Below are positions 7,927-15,962 of a stretch of DNA of 41,028 bases, in pieces; the stretch's first letter is position 1; each line of letters begins with the position of its first letter. Source of the DNA: Limisphaera sp. (GTDB lineage Bacteria; Verrucomicrobiota; Verrucomicrobiia; Limisphaerales; Limisphaeraceae); the NCBI GenBank assembly GCA_026417315.1, contig JAOADM010000005.1, forward strand, positions 1 through 41,028, written 5' to 3'. The position numbers and the translations under genes were made by a program. The notes under the pieces were generated by a model, which made no database searches, was not told the DNA's origin, and saw only the letters and a program-made list of their open reading frames with translations.

Positions 7927-9936
7927 TTAACGCCAGCGGACCTGGTGTAGGCGCCAGGGGAGTCCTTCTTGGGCGGCCAGAAAGCTTCGCGGCACCGTGG
8001 CCAGGAAAACCGGCTGGATGCCCTCCTGGTAACAACGCCGGCGAGGGGCCGCAAATCGAATCCGCCAACCGCGCTCGGTGCGCTCGACCGATTCCCGCTT
8101 CAGCATCTCCAACCCGACCCTGGCGCGGATCGCATGCGGATCTGCCGGGATCGGTGCCTCGCTGATCTCCTCCAATTCCAATTCCAGCAGGTGAGGTGAG
8201 TCCACGAAGAGGATCACGCAGGGCATGAGCATGCCCTCGGGATTGCGCTCCCAACCTGCGCCATTGAACGGGATCCCGGTGGCCCTGGGTTCCTCGGGAT
8301 TCGTGTAACGACCATTCGGCGGTAGCGCGACCGGTTGAGTGGCCAGGTGCTTTTGTAGCGATGCGATGGCTTCGGCCCGCGTTTGGGGCCGTGGCTCGCC
8401 GTAAATCTGGTGCATGGCACGAGATTGCCATGCGAGCCAGGCTACTAGGGCGATGCCGGCTGTGCCCAGCAGCGTCACGCGCATGGAGGCCGAAGGAACC
8501 CGGTCGCAGGCGAGTCCAACGACCAGCCAACCGGCCATCATCCCGGCGGCGAACGCGGGCATGAAGTCCAGCATGTAACGCGTGGCGATGACGCAGTTGC
8601 GCAGATAGAACGCGGTCAGGAGAAACGTTGCAATTCCCGAATACACCCCTAACCCGGTGATCACCTGCCGGATTGCCCAAGGATGATCCGCAGGACGAGA
8701 GGCCCTCAGCCCGTTGCGGTGCCGATCCCGACGCGTTGCAAGGGCCAGTGCCGCGCCCCAACCCGGCAGCAAGAGCACGAGATAGGTTGGATCATACGTG
8801 GGAAGGCCGATCTCCCGCCATCGGACCGTGCTGGACTGACCCGGAAACAGGTTCGTGGCGTACCAATCCCACGTCAGCTGCTTTTCGAGGAACAAGAGCC
8901 CGAAAAGCTCTCGAGCCGCGGACGGAAGGGGTTCGGTGGCAAACGGATGGTCGAATCGCGTTGCATACAGGGACCCGTACAAGCTCTGGACGTTGAGCCT
9001 GTGACCGAACTCGAATCCGTCTCCGAAGCGCAACGCGTTGGTCACGTAGAGACCTGCTCCTCCCAGCACAAAGAGCAACAAGCCCGTGATGATGGGATGT
9101 CGCACCGGCGAGAGAGCCCGCGTGCGAGTGGTGCGCCCTTCAGCCCCGGCGCATTCGGGTCCACGATGGTTTGCCAGGAGCCACAAACCGCTAAGCACTG
9201 CGGCGATCCCGTGAAGGACAAGGGTGGGGCGGATCCATCCTCCCACCCCGGCCCATCCACACAGGGCCCACCATCGCGAAGGAGTCGGCCGGCCGGCTAG
9301 GCGGATCAGTAGAGCCAGCAATACGAGCCCGGCGATGTACTCGTACGCGATGGCTTGCTCGTAAACCTGGAAGCGCGTGCGCAGCAACCGCAAAAACGGA
9401 GGGAAAAACAGGGCCAATGCGGCGGTCAACCCTGTCCAGCAGAGCCAGAGGGCTCTCGGCTGCAGAACCGGTGTGGGCGCCTCGTGGGCCGGGACAACGG
9501 GTGGGCGGACGAGGATTTCGTGGAGGAGGCAGAAGAGTAAACACCAGGCGGCCAGGCCGAGTGCGATCCCGAACGCTGCCAGGTCGGGAAACGGCGCGAA
9601 GCCCATCGCGCGAGCCAGGGCTTCGAAGGGTAGCAACCATAGAGGAACCCCGAGGCCCCAGACCTGATGAACGCCTCCTTGGGACCAACAGTGATCGAAC
9701 CGCAGGGCGGAGGGATCATGACTCAGGGCCAATCGGCCGGCGAGCAACGCCGCCACCTGAGCCCGGTACTCCGGCTGATAGGAATACCAACGGCCTCCGC
9801 TCTGTACCAGTCCCGTGAACACCAAAACGCCGGCGGAGTAAACCATCGCCTGCAGCAAGAGGATCCATCCGAGTGTCCGACGGCCGGGCGCTGCAGGCAT
9901 GGCCGTTTTTTCGGTCGTTGGTTCGACAGGTGCCAT
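7927..9936 (-). CDS. Polytopic membrane protein, glycosyltransferase-like (unassigned family)
   Basis: A 669-residue inner-membrane protein with roughly ten or more hydrophobic helices and a soluble C-terminal part of about 150 residues. The first helix (about residues 20-40) is followed by a loop with YSYQPEYRAQVAALLAGRLAL and a tryptophan-rich segment WSQGGVHQVWGLGVPLWLLP, a layout reminiscent of lipid-linked-sugar glycosyltransferases of the GT39/GT83 kind; this is resemblance only. ATG at 9936 is chosen as start; an in-frame GTG at 9975 would add 13 residues. The neighbouring GT2 pseudogene and a second polytopic protein on the same strand suggest a former cell-surface glycosylation cluster. 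No catalytic residues can be named. Confidence 0.7.
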   Translation of the reverse strand: MAPVEPTTEKTAMPAAPGRRTLGWILLLQAMVYSAGVLVFTGLVQSGGRWYSYQPEYRAQVAALLAGRLALSHDPSALRFDHCWSQGGVHQVWGLGVPLWLLPFEALARAMGFAPFPDLAAFGIALGLAAWCLLFCLLHEILVRPPVVPAHEAPTPVLQPRALWLCWTGLTAALALFFPPFLRLLRTRFQVYEQAIAYEYIAGLVLLALLIRLAGRPTPSRWWALCGWAGVGGWIRPTLVLHGIAAVLSGLWLLANHRGPECAGAEGRTTRTRALSPVRHPIITGLLLFVLGGAGLYVTNALRFGDGFEFGHRLNVQSLYGSLYATRFDHPFATEPLPSAARELFGLLFLEKQLTWDWYATNLFPGQSSTVRWREIGLPTYDPTYLVLLLPGWGAALALATRRDRHRNGLRASRPADHPWAIRQVITGLGVYSGIATFLLTAFYLRNCVIATRYMLDFMPAFAAGMMAGWLVVGLACDRVPSASMRVTLLGTAGIALVAWLAWQSRAMHQIYGEPRPQTRAEAIASLQKHLATQPVALPPNGRYTNPEEPRATGIPFNGAGWERNPEGMLMPCVILFVDSPHLLELELEEISEAPIPADPHAIRARVGLEMLKRESVERTERGWRIRFAAPRRRCYQEGIQPVFLATVPRSFLAAQEGLPWRLHQVRWR

Positions 9937-10135
9937 GCTTTGACGCGATTTCCCGGCAGAGACCTCGCGGCACACAGGATAAGGCCGATGGTCAGGAAGG
10001 CGAGTCGACTTCTGCAGCCCGGAGAGCCTGGACGCTGGCGCAGGGTTGGTTCCGAGCTTCGTTTTGGTCAGGCTCGCCGTGGTCAGAAATGCCCCCTGAA
10101 TCGAAGACCCGCGCTTCTTGTCGCCGAGCCGGTTG

Positions 10136-10912
10136 CTAGGCCCTGGACGAAGCGGTTTCGGGAGACGAAGTGGCCCGGCTGAGCTCTTGCTGGGGTGCTT
10201 TTGAACGAGGGGGCCGAAGTTTTGGCGTCAAGGGATGCGGGAGTATTACCCACAGGCATCGGAGAGCCGCCCGGCCCTCTTGTCACCTGAGCTTCTTGCC
10301 TCGGGCGCGGCCGCGGTGGCCATACTGAATGGGAAGTTCCAGCATCGGGATTCCGGATCGCGCCAGTTTGGCGATCTCCTCCGGACAGAAACCAAAACGT
10401 TCCTCTCCCAGGGGGAAACTCAGCAATAGGTCGCGACGGGAAGCCTCTTAGCAGGTTGCCACGTCAGTGAGTCGGAGGCCCGTAATGTGATTGGCGGCGC
10501 GGGGCAGGACCCGATTTCTGCCAGCGATGCCACAGCGGCGTACTGGGCCGGGTAGCTGCCGCAAAGCGGCTCCCATGGACCATGGCGGCGCGACTGCCAG
10601 GACGGGCTGAAGCAACAAGGGCCAATCAGTGGGGTCATACTCGAGATCGGCGTCCTGAATCACAACGACGGGCGCCGAGAGGGCAGCCAGGGCAGTACGG
10701 GTCGCTGCCCCATTGGCGCGGTTTTTGTCCTGCCGCAAGGTCTGAACACGGGCATCCTGCTCAGCCCGGTGCAGGAGAATCTCCCACGCGGCGTCCGAGA
10801 ATCCATCATCCACGGCAACGACGTCCGCCGCCACGGGCGGGGCAGTGATGCATTGGGGGATCGTGTTCAGGCTTGGCGCCTCGTTGTCGCATGGCATCCA
10901 TAACCTCAGGAT
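10136..10912 (-). pseudogene. Decayed GT2 glycosyltransferase (DPM1/dolichyl-phosphate-mannose-synthase-like)
   Basis: One continuous - strand frame can be read as a DPM1-like family 2 glycosyltransferase but is cut by two in-frame stops. From the upstream end it shows MPCDNEAPSL (usual form IPCYNEA), VVAVDDGFSD (nucleotide-sugar DDGS motif), VVIQDADLEYDP (metal-binding DxD region) and LTDVATC. There a TAA at 10448-10450 interrupts, yet the frame continues with RFGFCPEEIAKLAR and GRARGKKLR, the expected next blocks, before a TGA at 10283-10285 at the position of a usual tryptophan, then QEGRAALRCLWVIL. A Tyr-to-Asp change in the first motif also fits loss of function. The original start and end are uncertain; 10136 is the next in-frame stop. 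It ends 77 bases from the membrane protein gene upstream. Confidence 0.75.
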
Positions 10913-10989
10913 GGCGGAGTTGCCTTGCGGTGCGGCAGGGGGAGCGTCGCACGAGTGATTTCCCGGGGTATCTGCAACTGCGGACCTGA

Positions 10990-12735
10990 TCATACGGGTT
11001 GGCAAGGAGATGAAGGGCCACCGGTCGGCTGCGCGCCGGAATGTGTCTGAAACTCCGGCGACTTCAGGCGTACGCGCCCGATGGCCAGAAATGCCAGTCC
11101 CGCAAGGGTGAAAAACGAGATCCATCCTCCGAGGCGTTCCGGCAACAGGGCGGTGAGCCTGAGATCCACGCGGTAGTTTCCGGGCGGCAGTTCCACGGCG
11201 ATCGCGCCGCCCGGGCCGGAACCGTCCACCTTGAGTTCCAAAGTGTTGTCACGCCACGCGCGCCAGCCCGGGTAATAAAGCTGTCGGACCCACAGTGTTG
11301 TGGCTCGGGGAGTGTTTACGGTGAACTGGAGATGGCGCGCTTTCCATCCCTGGATGGACACCGCGGCTTCGGAGGACCGTGGAACCACCAAGCGGTCTCC
11401 CATGGCATCGCGGGCCGCCCACGGGCTGGCCAGGCCCGGAAGGTATTCCCGGGCATCCAACAACGTGCGAAGGGGTTCCGGTGGATGAGACGGACCCCGG
11501 GCATATTGGGATGCAGTGTCCGAGATTACTCCTCCGCTCACGAGGACCAGCGTCACCAGGGCGCTCAGCAGTCCCACGCCATCACATACACGGCCGAGCC
11601 TGGGTTCCCTGGGGTCCCCTCTGCCGTTCGCAATCAATGCGGCCCATATCAGACTGGCGGGGGCGAGGAAGCGCCAGGTGAACTGAATCATCTGCAAGGG
11701 CCACAGAGCGCTGTAGATCGGACGACTCAAGGGCAGCATCAGGAACGTGACCAGCCAACCGAGCCCCAGCCAGTGCGGTGCGGCGGCCGGGCGGTCCCGG
11801 GATGCCCACGAGCTCAGCCACCGGAGATGGTGGCAAACAAGGGTCAAAAGGAATCCGAGAAATACCATGAAGACGCGGATACTGAAGGCGTCCGGCACTG
11901 CCAAGGGTTGGGTCAGGGATAGATTCGGAAAAAAGAAGGTCTCGTGCAGACCGCCCCGCATCGAGCCGGTGTTCACAAAGCCCAAGTACGCAAAACACGG
12001 CAAAAGGTAAACGGCCGCCAACATCACTGCACCGGTGAGCGCCAGTAGCGTGCGTCCCAATGCGGCCCAGCCGTGCCCCAGGGCCAGCAAGAGGGCCAAT
12101 GGCGTGAAGGTAACCGTCGTGGGAAGGTGCGACAGGAACAGGCGGGTAAGACCGGTGATTGCCCAGCCCCCTGCGGAGGGCTCCTTCGCCCGAAACCGCC
12201 ATATCCCGCGCACAATGAGCGGCATCCATACGTACGTCCAAAACTCGGCGTAGGCCGCACGCTCGTACAAACCGAGAGCCAAATGGTAGGGACCCAGCAT
12301 GTACAATGCCGAAGCCAACCATGCCCGGCCGGGCCTTGCCATTTTCGAGAAGCAGACCCAGGCAGTAACCCCGGAGAGCAGGAGCGCCAAGGCCGCAGCC
12401 CATCCCAGGCTCATCCAGACCTGCCGGGGGCCGGCGAACAGGGGGCACAAAGCGGCTGCGACCCAGTGCCCGAGCGGCGGGTAATAGAAAAAGGCAGGGC
12501 TGCCGAACCCAAAGTTGACCTGGGACAACCAGCGGGGATACGGCTCCCCGGACCAAACCTGGCTTGCGAAATTCGAGCACCAGCGGGCGTGATGGATGCT
12601 GTCATGTCCCCGCGGCGGGAAACCCAGGAAGAGCAGCGGCAGCGCGGCCACGAGGCCAAGAGCGATCAACCCGCTCACGGCTCGAAACGAACCCTGCCGG
12701 GACCCGGCGCCGGGCGCTGGGTCGACGGGGCTCAT
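10990..12735 (-). CDS. Polytopic membrane protein, 6-pyruvoyl-tetrahydropterin-synthase-related (PTPS_related) type
   Basis: A 581-residue inner-membrane protein with about ten helices and a soluble, beta-rich segment of about 130 residues before a final helix near residue 545. The N-terminal pattern LLFLGFPPRGHDSIHHARWCSNFASQVWSGEPYPRWL, followed by NFGFGSPAFFYYPPLGHW, is the signature of the membrane family named after its distant PTPS relation, which in sequence layout resembles sugar-lipid glycosyltransferases. Actual activity is unknown. ATG at 12735 has no good ribosome site; a perfect TTGACA at 12755-12760 (- strand) stands just upstream but has no matching -10 box. The GT2 pseudogene follows on the same strand, so the two may have worked together on surface glycans. 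Confidence 0.75.
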   Translation of the reverse strand: MSPVDPAPGAGSRQGSFRAVSGLIALGLVAALPLLFLGFPPRGHDSIHHARWCSNFASQVWSGEPYPRWLSQVNFGFGSPAFFYYPPLGHWVAAALCPLFAGPRQVWMSLGWAAALALLLSGVTAWVCFSKMARPGRAWLASALYMLGPYHLALGLYERAAYAEFWTYVWMPLIVRGIWRFRAKEPSAGGWAITGLTRLFLSHLPTTVTFTPLALLLALGHGWAALGRTLLALTGAVMLAAVYLLPCFAYLGFVNTGSMRGGLHETFFFPNLSLTQPLAVPDAFSIRVFMVFLGFLLTLVCHHLRWLSSWASRDRPAAAPHWLGLGWLVTFLMLPLSRPIYSALWPLQMIQFTWRFLAPASLIWAALIANGRGDPREPRLGRVCDGVGLLSALVTLVLVSGGVISDTASQYARGPSHPPEPLRTLLDAREYLPGLASPWAARDAMGDRLVVPRSSEAAVSIQGWKARHLQFTVNTPRATTLWVRQLYYPGWRAWRDNTLELKVDGSGPGGAIAVELPPGNYRVDLRLTALLPERLGGWISFFTLAGLAFLAIGRVRLKSPEFQTHSGAQPTGGPSSPCQPV

Positions 12736-12891
12736 CGGATCAGAGCAGAGGAATTGTCAACGCAGGCGGCTGCGGGCGCGGACATCCCCGGCCGCCCGTG
12801 CTGGCCCATGCGGTCGGCGCGGTTGCTGTTGCGTCGTCTCACCGGGCCCCGTGTGTCGGTGCGGGTGTATCGGTCCACGGCCGGACAGGGC

Positions 12892-13173
12892 TCACCACAC
12901 CCCCGGAAACCGCGCGTTGGACATGGCGACCGCGAGAACGCCTCCCCGCCTGTGATGGCTCTCAGCAGGCTTCTCGGCAGCGGTATGCCAGGGGTAGCGG
13001 GTCTCGTAGGGCGTGCACGCTGGATGACCCTGCCTGTGCCCTCGAGATGAATCGTCGGACGGCAGGCAGCCGGCCCGGCTGCGGCAGAAGCGGTGGCCTT
13101 TTGGGGGCACCGGCGGATTCGCGTTGAGATGACCATAAGAGTGCTCGAATCGCAGTTCCAGGTCGTGGTTCAT
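12892..13173 (-). CDS. Short hypothetical ORF coupled by ATGA overlap; possibly a decayed gene
   Basis: A 93-codon frame whose ATG (13173-13171) overlaps the stop of the upstream gene as ATGA, the same junction type used at the DUF4340 and lacZ starts in this window, which argues for a once-real coupled gene. The translation (starting MNHDLELRFEHSYGHLNANP) has no recognisable domain, is rich in His, Pro and Arg and ends with no clear structure, so it may be the remnant of a longer decayed gene. The 156 bases between its stop and the next gene contain nothing recognised. Confidence 0.25.
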   Translation of the reverse strand: MNHDLELRFEHSYGHLNANPPVPPKGHRFCRSRAGCLPSDDSSRGHRQGHPACTPYETRYPWHTAAEKPAESHHRRGGVLAVAMSNARFPGVW

Positions 13174-14531
13174 GAGGATTGACTCCGGTGGCCGGCGGAT
13201 CGGGGGAGCCCTGTTTTTCGAAGCTTCAGGGTCCAGAGGAGGGTGGGCAGGACGACCAGGGCGAGGAAGAGGGTCCAGGCCAGGTAGTGACGCGGGCCGG
13301 GGCGGAGGAAGGCGTCATAACGGGGGCCGTGGCGAATGTAATGCTCGGCCTGCGCCAGCAGTTCGGGATCGCGATCGGTGGGCCAGGGTTGACCCGGCTG
13401 GAGGGTGTAAGTGGCGTGGAGGAAGAGGCGTTTGCGTTCGAAGCGGCGGTAGCGGTAGTCGGCCACCTCCACCGGCTCCGACGGCCGGGGCACGGGGTCG
13501 AACCCCTCGGCCGACCATTGCACGTTGGTCGCCAGGACCGTCACCCGTCTCCAGAGCTTGCCCGGTACGGAACTCAAGTAGTGGTCCATGACGCAACGAA
13601 CCGGAAGCGACCAGCCCCGATACTGCAGCCGCTCCATGCAAACGAACTCGCTGCGTACCAATCCATCTGGCAGGCCGTGGACAAACTCGATGTCCTCCAG
13701 GAACCAGTTGTACTCCTGCAAGGTCCGCGGAGTGTTATAGTGGGGGAGCAACATCCATTCTTTCGGGGGTCGATCGAGGGATCGATCGCGAATGACACGC
13801 AAGACATCGATGAATCGGCGATCCTTCGCCGGGACGACCTCGCTGCGGTTTACTGGCAGCCCATCGCGACCCCCGTGGATCGGCAGTGTTACGATTCGCC
13901 CCTGTTTGTCGGGCCTGAGGGAATCGGGCCGGAGGCAGTAAGCGATCCATGCGGGGTAGATCTGCATCCGTTCATTCAGGATGTAATGCAACAGCCACCA
14001 CGAGCCCGTGTAAATCATCGCGCGGGAGGGGAGGGACGCACCGCTGAGTTTGTCGTCCTCCAATACTGGAGGGTAGAAGGCATACGTATTGGTTCCGTCG
14101 TGACACACGGATAACCAGTGATCAGGCATGTGCAGATTGGTGCCCTGCACCTGCCAGTATGGGTCACCGAACAGGACGCTAAAATGAATCAGCCGATACG
14201 ACTCCTTGTACTCGGCACCGGTCTCTGGATTGAACTGGCGCCTCTCAATCAATCCGGTGACGTGAATCGTTTCGGCGAACCCCCCGAGAGCGCACGAAAG
14301 GCTGATCGACGTCCACAATATCGAGACGCAGAGGCGGAGATGCCTTTTTTCCTTACGGCGACGGTGGCCGGAGGTGCCCCTGGCAACCTCTTCTTTTGCA
14401 GCAGAACAGGCGCAAAGCCGCGTCGCAGCGGCAGCAGACGCAGAGGCGCGGCGGAAACAAGCCTTGGCCGAGGTCATAAGCGGCGGGAGTTGGATGGGAG
14501 TGGCAGAAGCGACGCGGCCGGGAGCAAGCAT
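13170..14531 (-). CDS. Unknown extracytoplasmic protein with C-terminal membrane anchor
   Basis: A 453-codon frame; family not recognised. A signal-peptide-like hydrophobic stretch ends at about residues 71-86 (LSCALGGFA), then comes a soluble domain with many aromatic residues (for example HFSVLFGDPYWQVQGTNLH) and a C-terminal helix with a basic tail, about residues 420-453 (YLAWTLFLALVVLPTLLWTLKLRK). The first ~60 residues are Ala/Arg-rich and cover a CGCAGAGGCG-type DNA repeat, so the true start is doubtful. A TTG at 14318, just past the repeat, would give 382 residues but leaves a signal peptide without basic residues. A relic of a second copy lies at 15250-15339. No function is assigned. 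Confidence 0.65.
   Translation of the reverse strand: MLAPGRVASATPIQLPPLMTSAKACFRRASASAAAATRLCACSAAKEEVARGTSGHRRRKEKRHLRLCVSILWTSISLSCALGGFAETIHVTGLIERRQFNPETGAEYKESYRLIHFSVLFGDPYWQVQGTNLHMPDHWLSVCHDGTNTYAFYPPVLEDDKLSGASLPSRAMIYTGSWWLLHYILNERMQIYPAWIAYCLRPDSLRPDKQGRIVTLPIHGGRDGLPVNRSEVVPAKDRRFIDVLRVIRDRSLDRPPKEWMLLPHYNTPRTLQEYNWFLEDIEFVHGLPDGLVRSEFVCMERLQYRGWSLPVRCVMDHYLSSVPGKLWRRVTVLATNVQWSAEGFDPVPRPSEPVEVADYRYRRFERKRLFLHATYTLQPGQPWPTDRDPELLAQAEHYIRHGPRYDAFLRPGPRHYLAWTLFLALVVLPTLLWTLKLRKTGLPRSAGHRSQSS
14324..14448. repeat. Direct repeat AGACGCAGAGGCG flanking the 5' part of the unknown gene
   Basis: The 13-base word AGACGCAGAGGCG occurs at 14324-14336 and again at 14436-14448, with related CGCAAAG and CGCAGCGG words between. 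Such CGCAGAG/CGCAAAG words are common as dispersed intergenic repeats in several phyla (general recollection). Here they overlap the N-terminal extension of the unknown protein at 13170-14531, which suggests that this part is not original coding sequence. Confidence 0.5.
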
Positions 14532-14693
14532 GCCTGAACGCTACATTGGGCTGGGGAGGAGCTCAAGCCTGTCATTGTAGCGGTGCGAATCGAAGAAGGG
14601 CCCGCCGGACCCGAGCAGACCCGACGGGCGCTGATGGAGGTGTGTCGCGGTTCGGTTGCGGCAACCGCGATCACAATTGCCGTGACGTGGGTG

Positions 14694-14942
14694 TCACAGC
14701 AGCCGGGTCTGACGGCGGTCGCATTTACACGGCTTTAGAGTGTTGCTCACCGTTTGACAGGTACCGTCGTTTGTAGTTTTCACCGTGCAGTCCTTACCTT
14801 GCTCCTTGCATCCGTCTTCGTCCTCGTTCACCTCGCACTGCTGGTCGCTTTGCGCGTGGGGTGGCTGGGCCAGCAGTTGCAGGGCGACTCAGGGAAGGGT
14901 CAGCGACAGGGCCAGGATCAGGCTTGCCAGTCTCGATTTCAT
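14694..14942 (-). pseudogene. Small secreted six-cysteine peptide gene, interrupted by TGA in the signal peptide
   Basis: The ATG at 14942 has an excellent ribosome site, AAGGAGG at 14950-14956, seven bases upstream. It opens a classical signal peptide (MKSRLASLILALSLTLP), then TGA at 14889-14891 as codon 18. Beyond it the same frame continues as VALQLLAQPPHAQS, completing the signal peptide, and then a ~50-residue mature part with six cysteines at codons 36, 45, 52, 62, 72 and 74, rich in Asp, Glu, Lys and Thr, ending at a TGA at 14694-14696. A TGG-to-TGA change would explain the break. The pattern predicts a disulfide-rich exported peptide of unknown role. It could also be a sequencing error rather than a mutation. 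Confidence 0.6.
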
Positions 14943-15249
14943 GGGGGTTCCTCCTTCGTTGGGATCCGGGGTTGGGAACATGGCGGTCCGCACTGCTCTC
15001 CCGGGCACACCCGTACCCGGGGCAGCCCGGACCGCCAAAGGTTGGCACCCGTCGGCCGGGCGCACAGAGGGTCTCTCGGAGACGCTCGACAATCGGGCCG
15101 AGGGCGTTTGCGGCACGCAGGCTCGAGCGGCTGAAGGATTCTGAAAGCAGGACTGAGGTTCCCCACTGCGGGCGGTGGGCGAAGTGTGGCCGCCCATGGC
15201 TCAGGGGATCGAGCTGGACCGTAACGGACAGCAGGGCCCGAGCCTGAGC

Positions 15250-15339
15250 GTGACCGGGCCGGGGCGGAGGAAGGCGTCGTAACGCGGGCCCTGGCGAACG
15301 GCGTGTTCGGCCCGGGCCGGGTCTGCGGGACGGCGATCG
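15250..15339 (-). pseudogene. Relic of a second copy of the unknown gene at 13170-14531
   Basis: About 90 bases align with 13287-13377 at roughly three quarters identity, including an uninterrupted GGCCGGGGCGGAGGAAGGCG. On the - strand this reads RAEHAVRQGPRYDAFLRPGP against QAEHYIRHGPRYDAFLRPGP of the intact gene. A one-base deletion next to this block breaks the frame, and the flanking sequence out to 15476 is only vaguely similar. The gaps 14943-15249 and 15340-15476 on either side hold no other recognised gene and probably derive from the same lost copy. Confidence 0.65.
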
Positions 15340-15476
15340 AACATGGGGCGGCGGAATGTCGATGTGGCCCTGGGCGGCAAGCGGAGAGCAACCTGGTGCG
15401 GCCATTGATCTTCCCCCGGTGGCTGGAGTCAGGAATCCTGACGAGAGCCTTGGAAAGATGCCACGGCTCTGCGGGC

Positions 15477-15962
15477 CTATCCAGGTCCTGACGGGCTGAG
15501 AGGCGCGTGGCTTGCGCGGGAGGAGTGCTCTTCGCCTTGCCTGAACAAGGCGGGGAGCGCGCAAAGGACCATCAGCGCCAGGGCAACGGAGGGAATCAGA
15601 CGATCCAGCTGGCGACCCACGGGGAACAGCCGCGGCAACACGCCGAGGCATCCACAGGATTCCACATAGCCGTTCCAGATCAGAGCCCAGCGATACCAGA
15701 GCATGGTGCCGACCAAGGCCAGGAGAATCGCGCTGGGGAGCTTCTGCCCTCGCCACCGGATAGAGATCCATGCACAGGCCAGTTGAAGGGCTGCTGCGAA
15801 GAGGTACACCTGCCGGTTTGTGAGGAACGGGAAGACAAGATTCCGCAGGCCGTCCTCGACCGAGGGGACAAAGAGCGTTGCCGCATGGGACGCTGCGAAG
15901 AAGAACAGAATGGCTGCTGCCAGCAGGTGAGGCAGATTTCGAAATACAGAAGATCGCGTCAT
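15477..15962 (-). CDS. Small polytopic membrane protein with CGCLG motif (MauE/DoxX-like)
   Basis: A 161-residue inner-membrane protein with four probable helices and a hydrophilic tail. Between the third and fourth helices it carries NGYVESCGCLGVLP. A Cys-x-Cys followed by Gly at this position is typical of MauE-type members of the DoxX-like redox-associated membrane family, which are implicated in handling disulfides; assignment here is by motif and topology only. ATG at 15962 is chosen because GGAGG lies seven bases upstream; the frame extends to 16178 but that part is not protein-like. It lies upstream, on the same strand, of a relic of the unknown gene and of the six-cysteine peptide gene, so a link to cysteine-rich exported peptides is a reasonable guess. 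Confidence 0.65.
   Translation of the reverse strand: MTRSSVFRNLPHLLAAAILFFFAASHAATLFVPSVEDGLRNLVFPFLTNRQVYLFAAALQLACAWISIRWRGQKLPSAILLALVGTMLWYRWALIWNGYVESCGCLGVLPRLFPVGRQLDRLIPSVALALMVLCALPALFRQGEEHSSRASHAPLSPSGPG

Noticed and set aside
10283-14891. Reading TGA as tryptophan or selenocysteine to rescue the GT2 frame and the six-cysteine peptide
   Set aside because: Many intact genes here end at TGA exactly where the family ends, including ATGA junctions. The GT2 frame is also cut by a TAA, and one TGA lies in a signal peptide. Pseudogenes are simpler.
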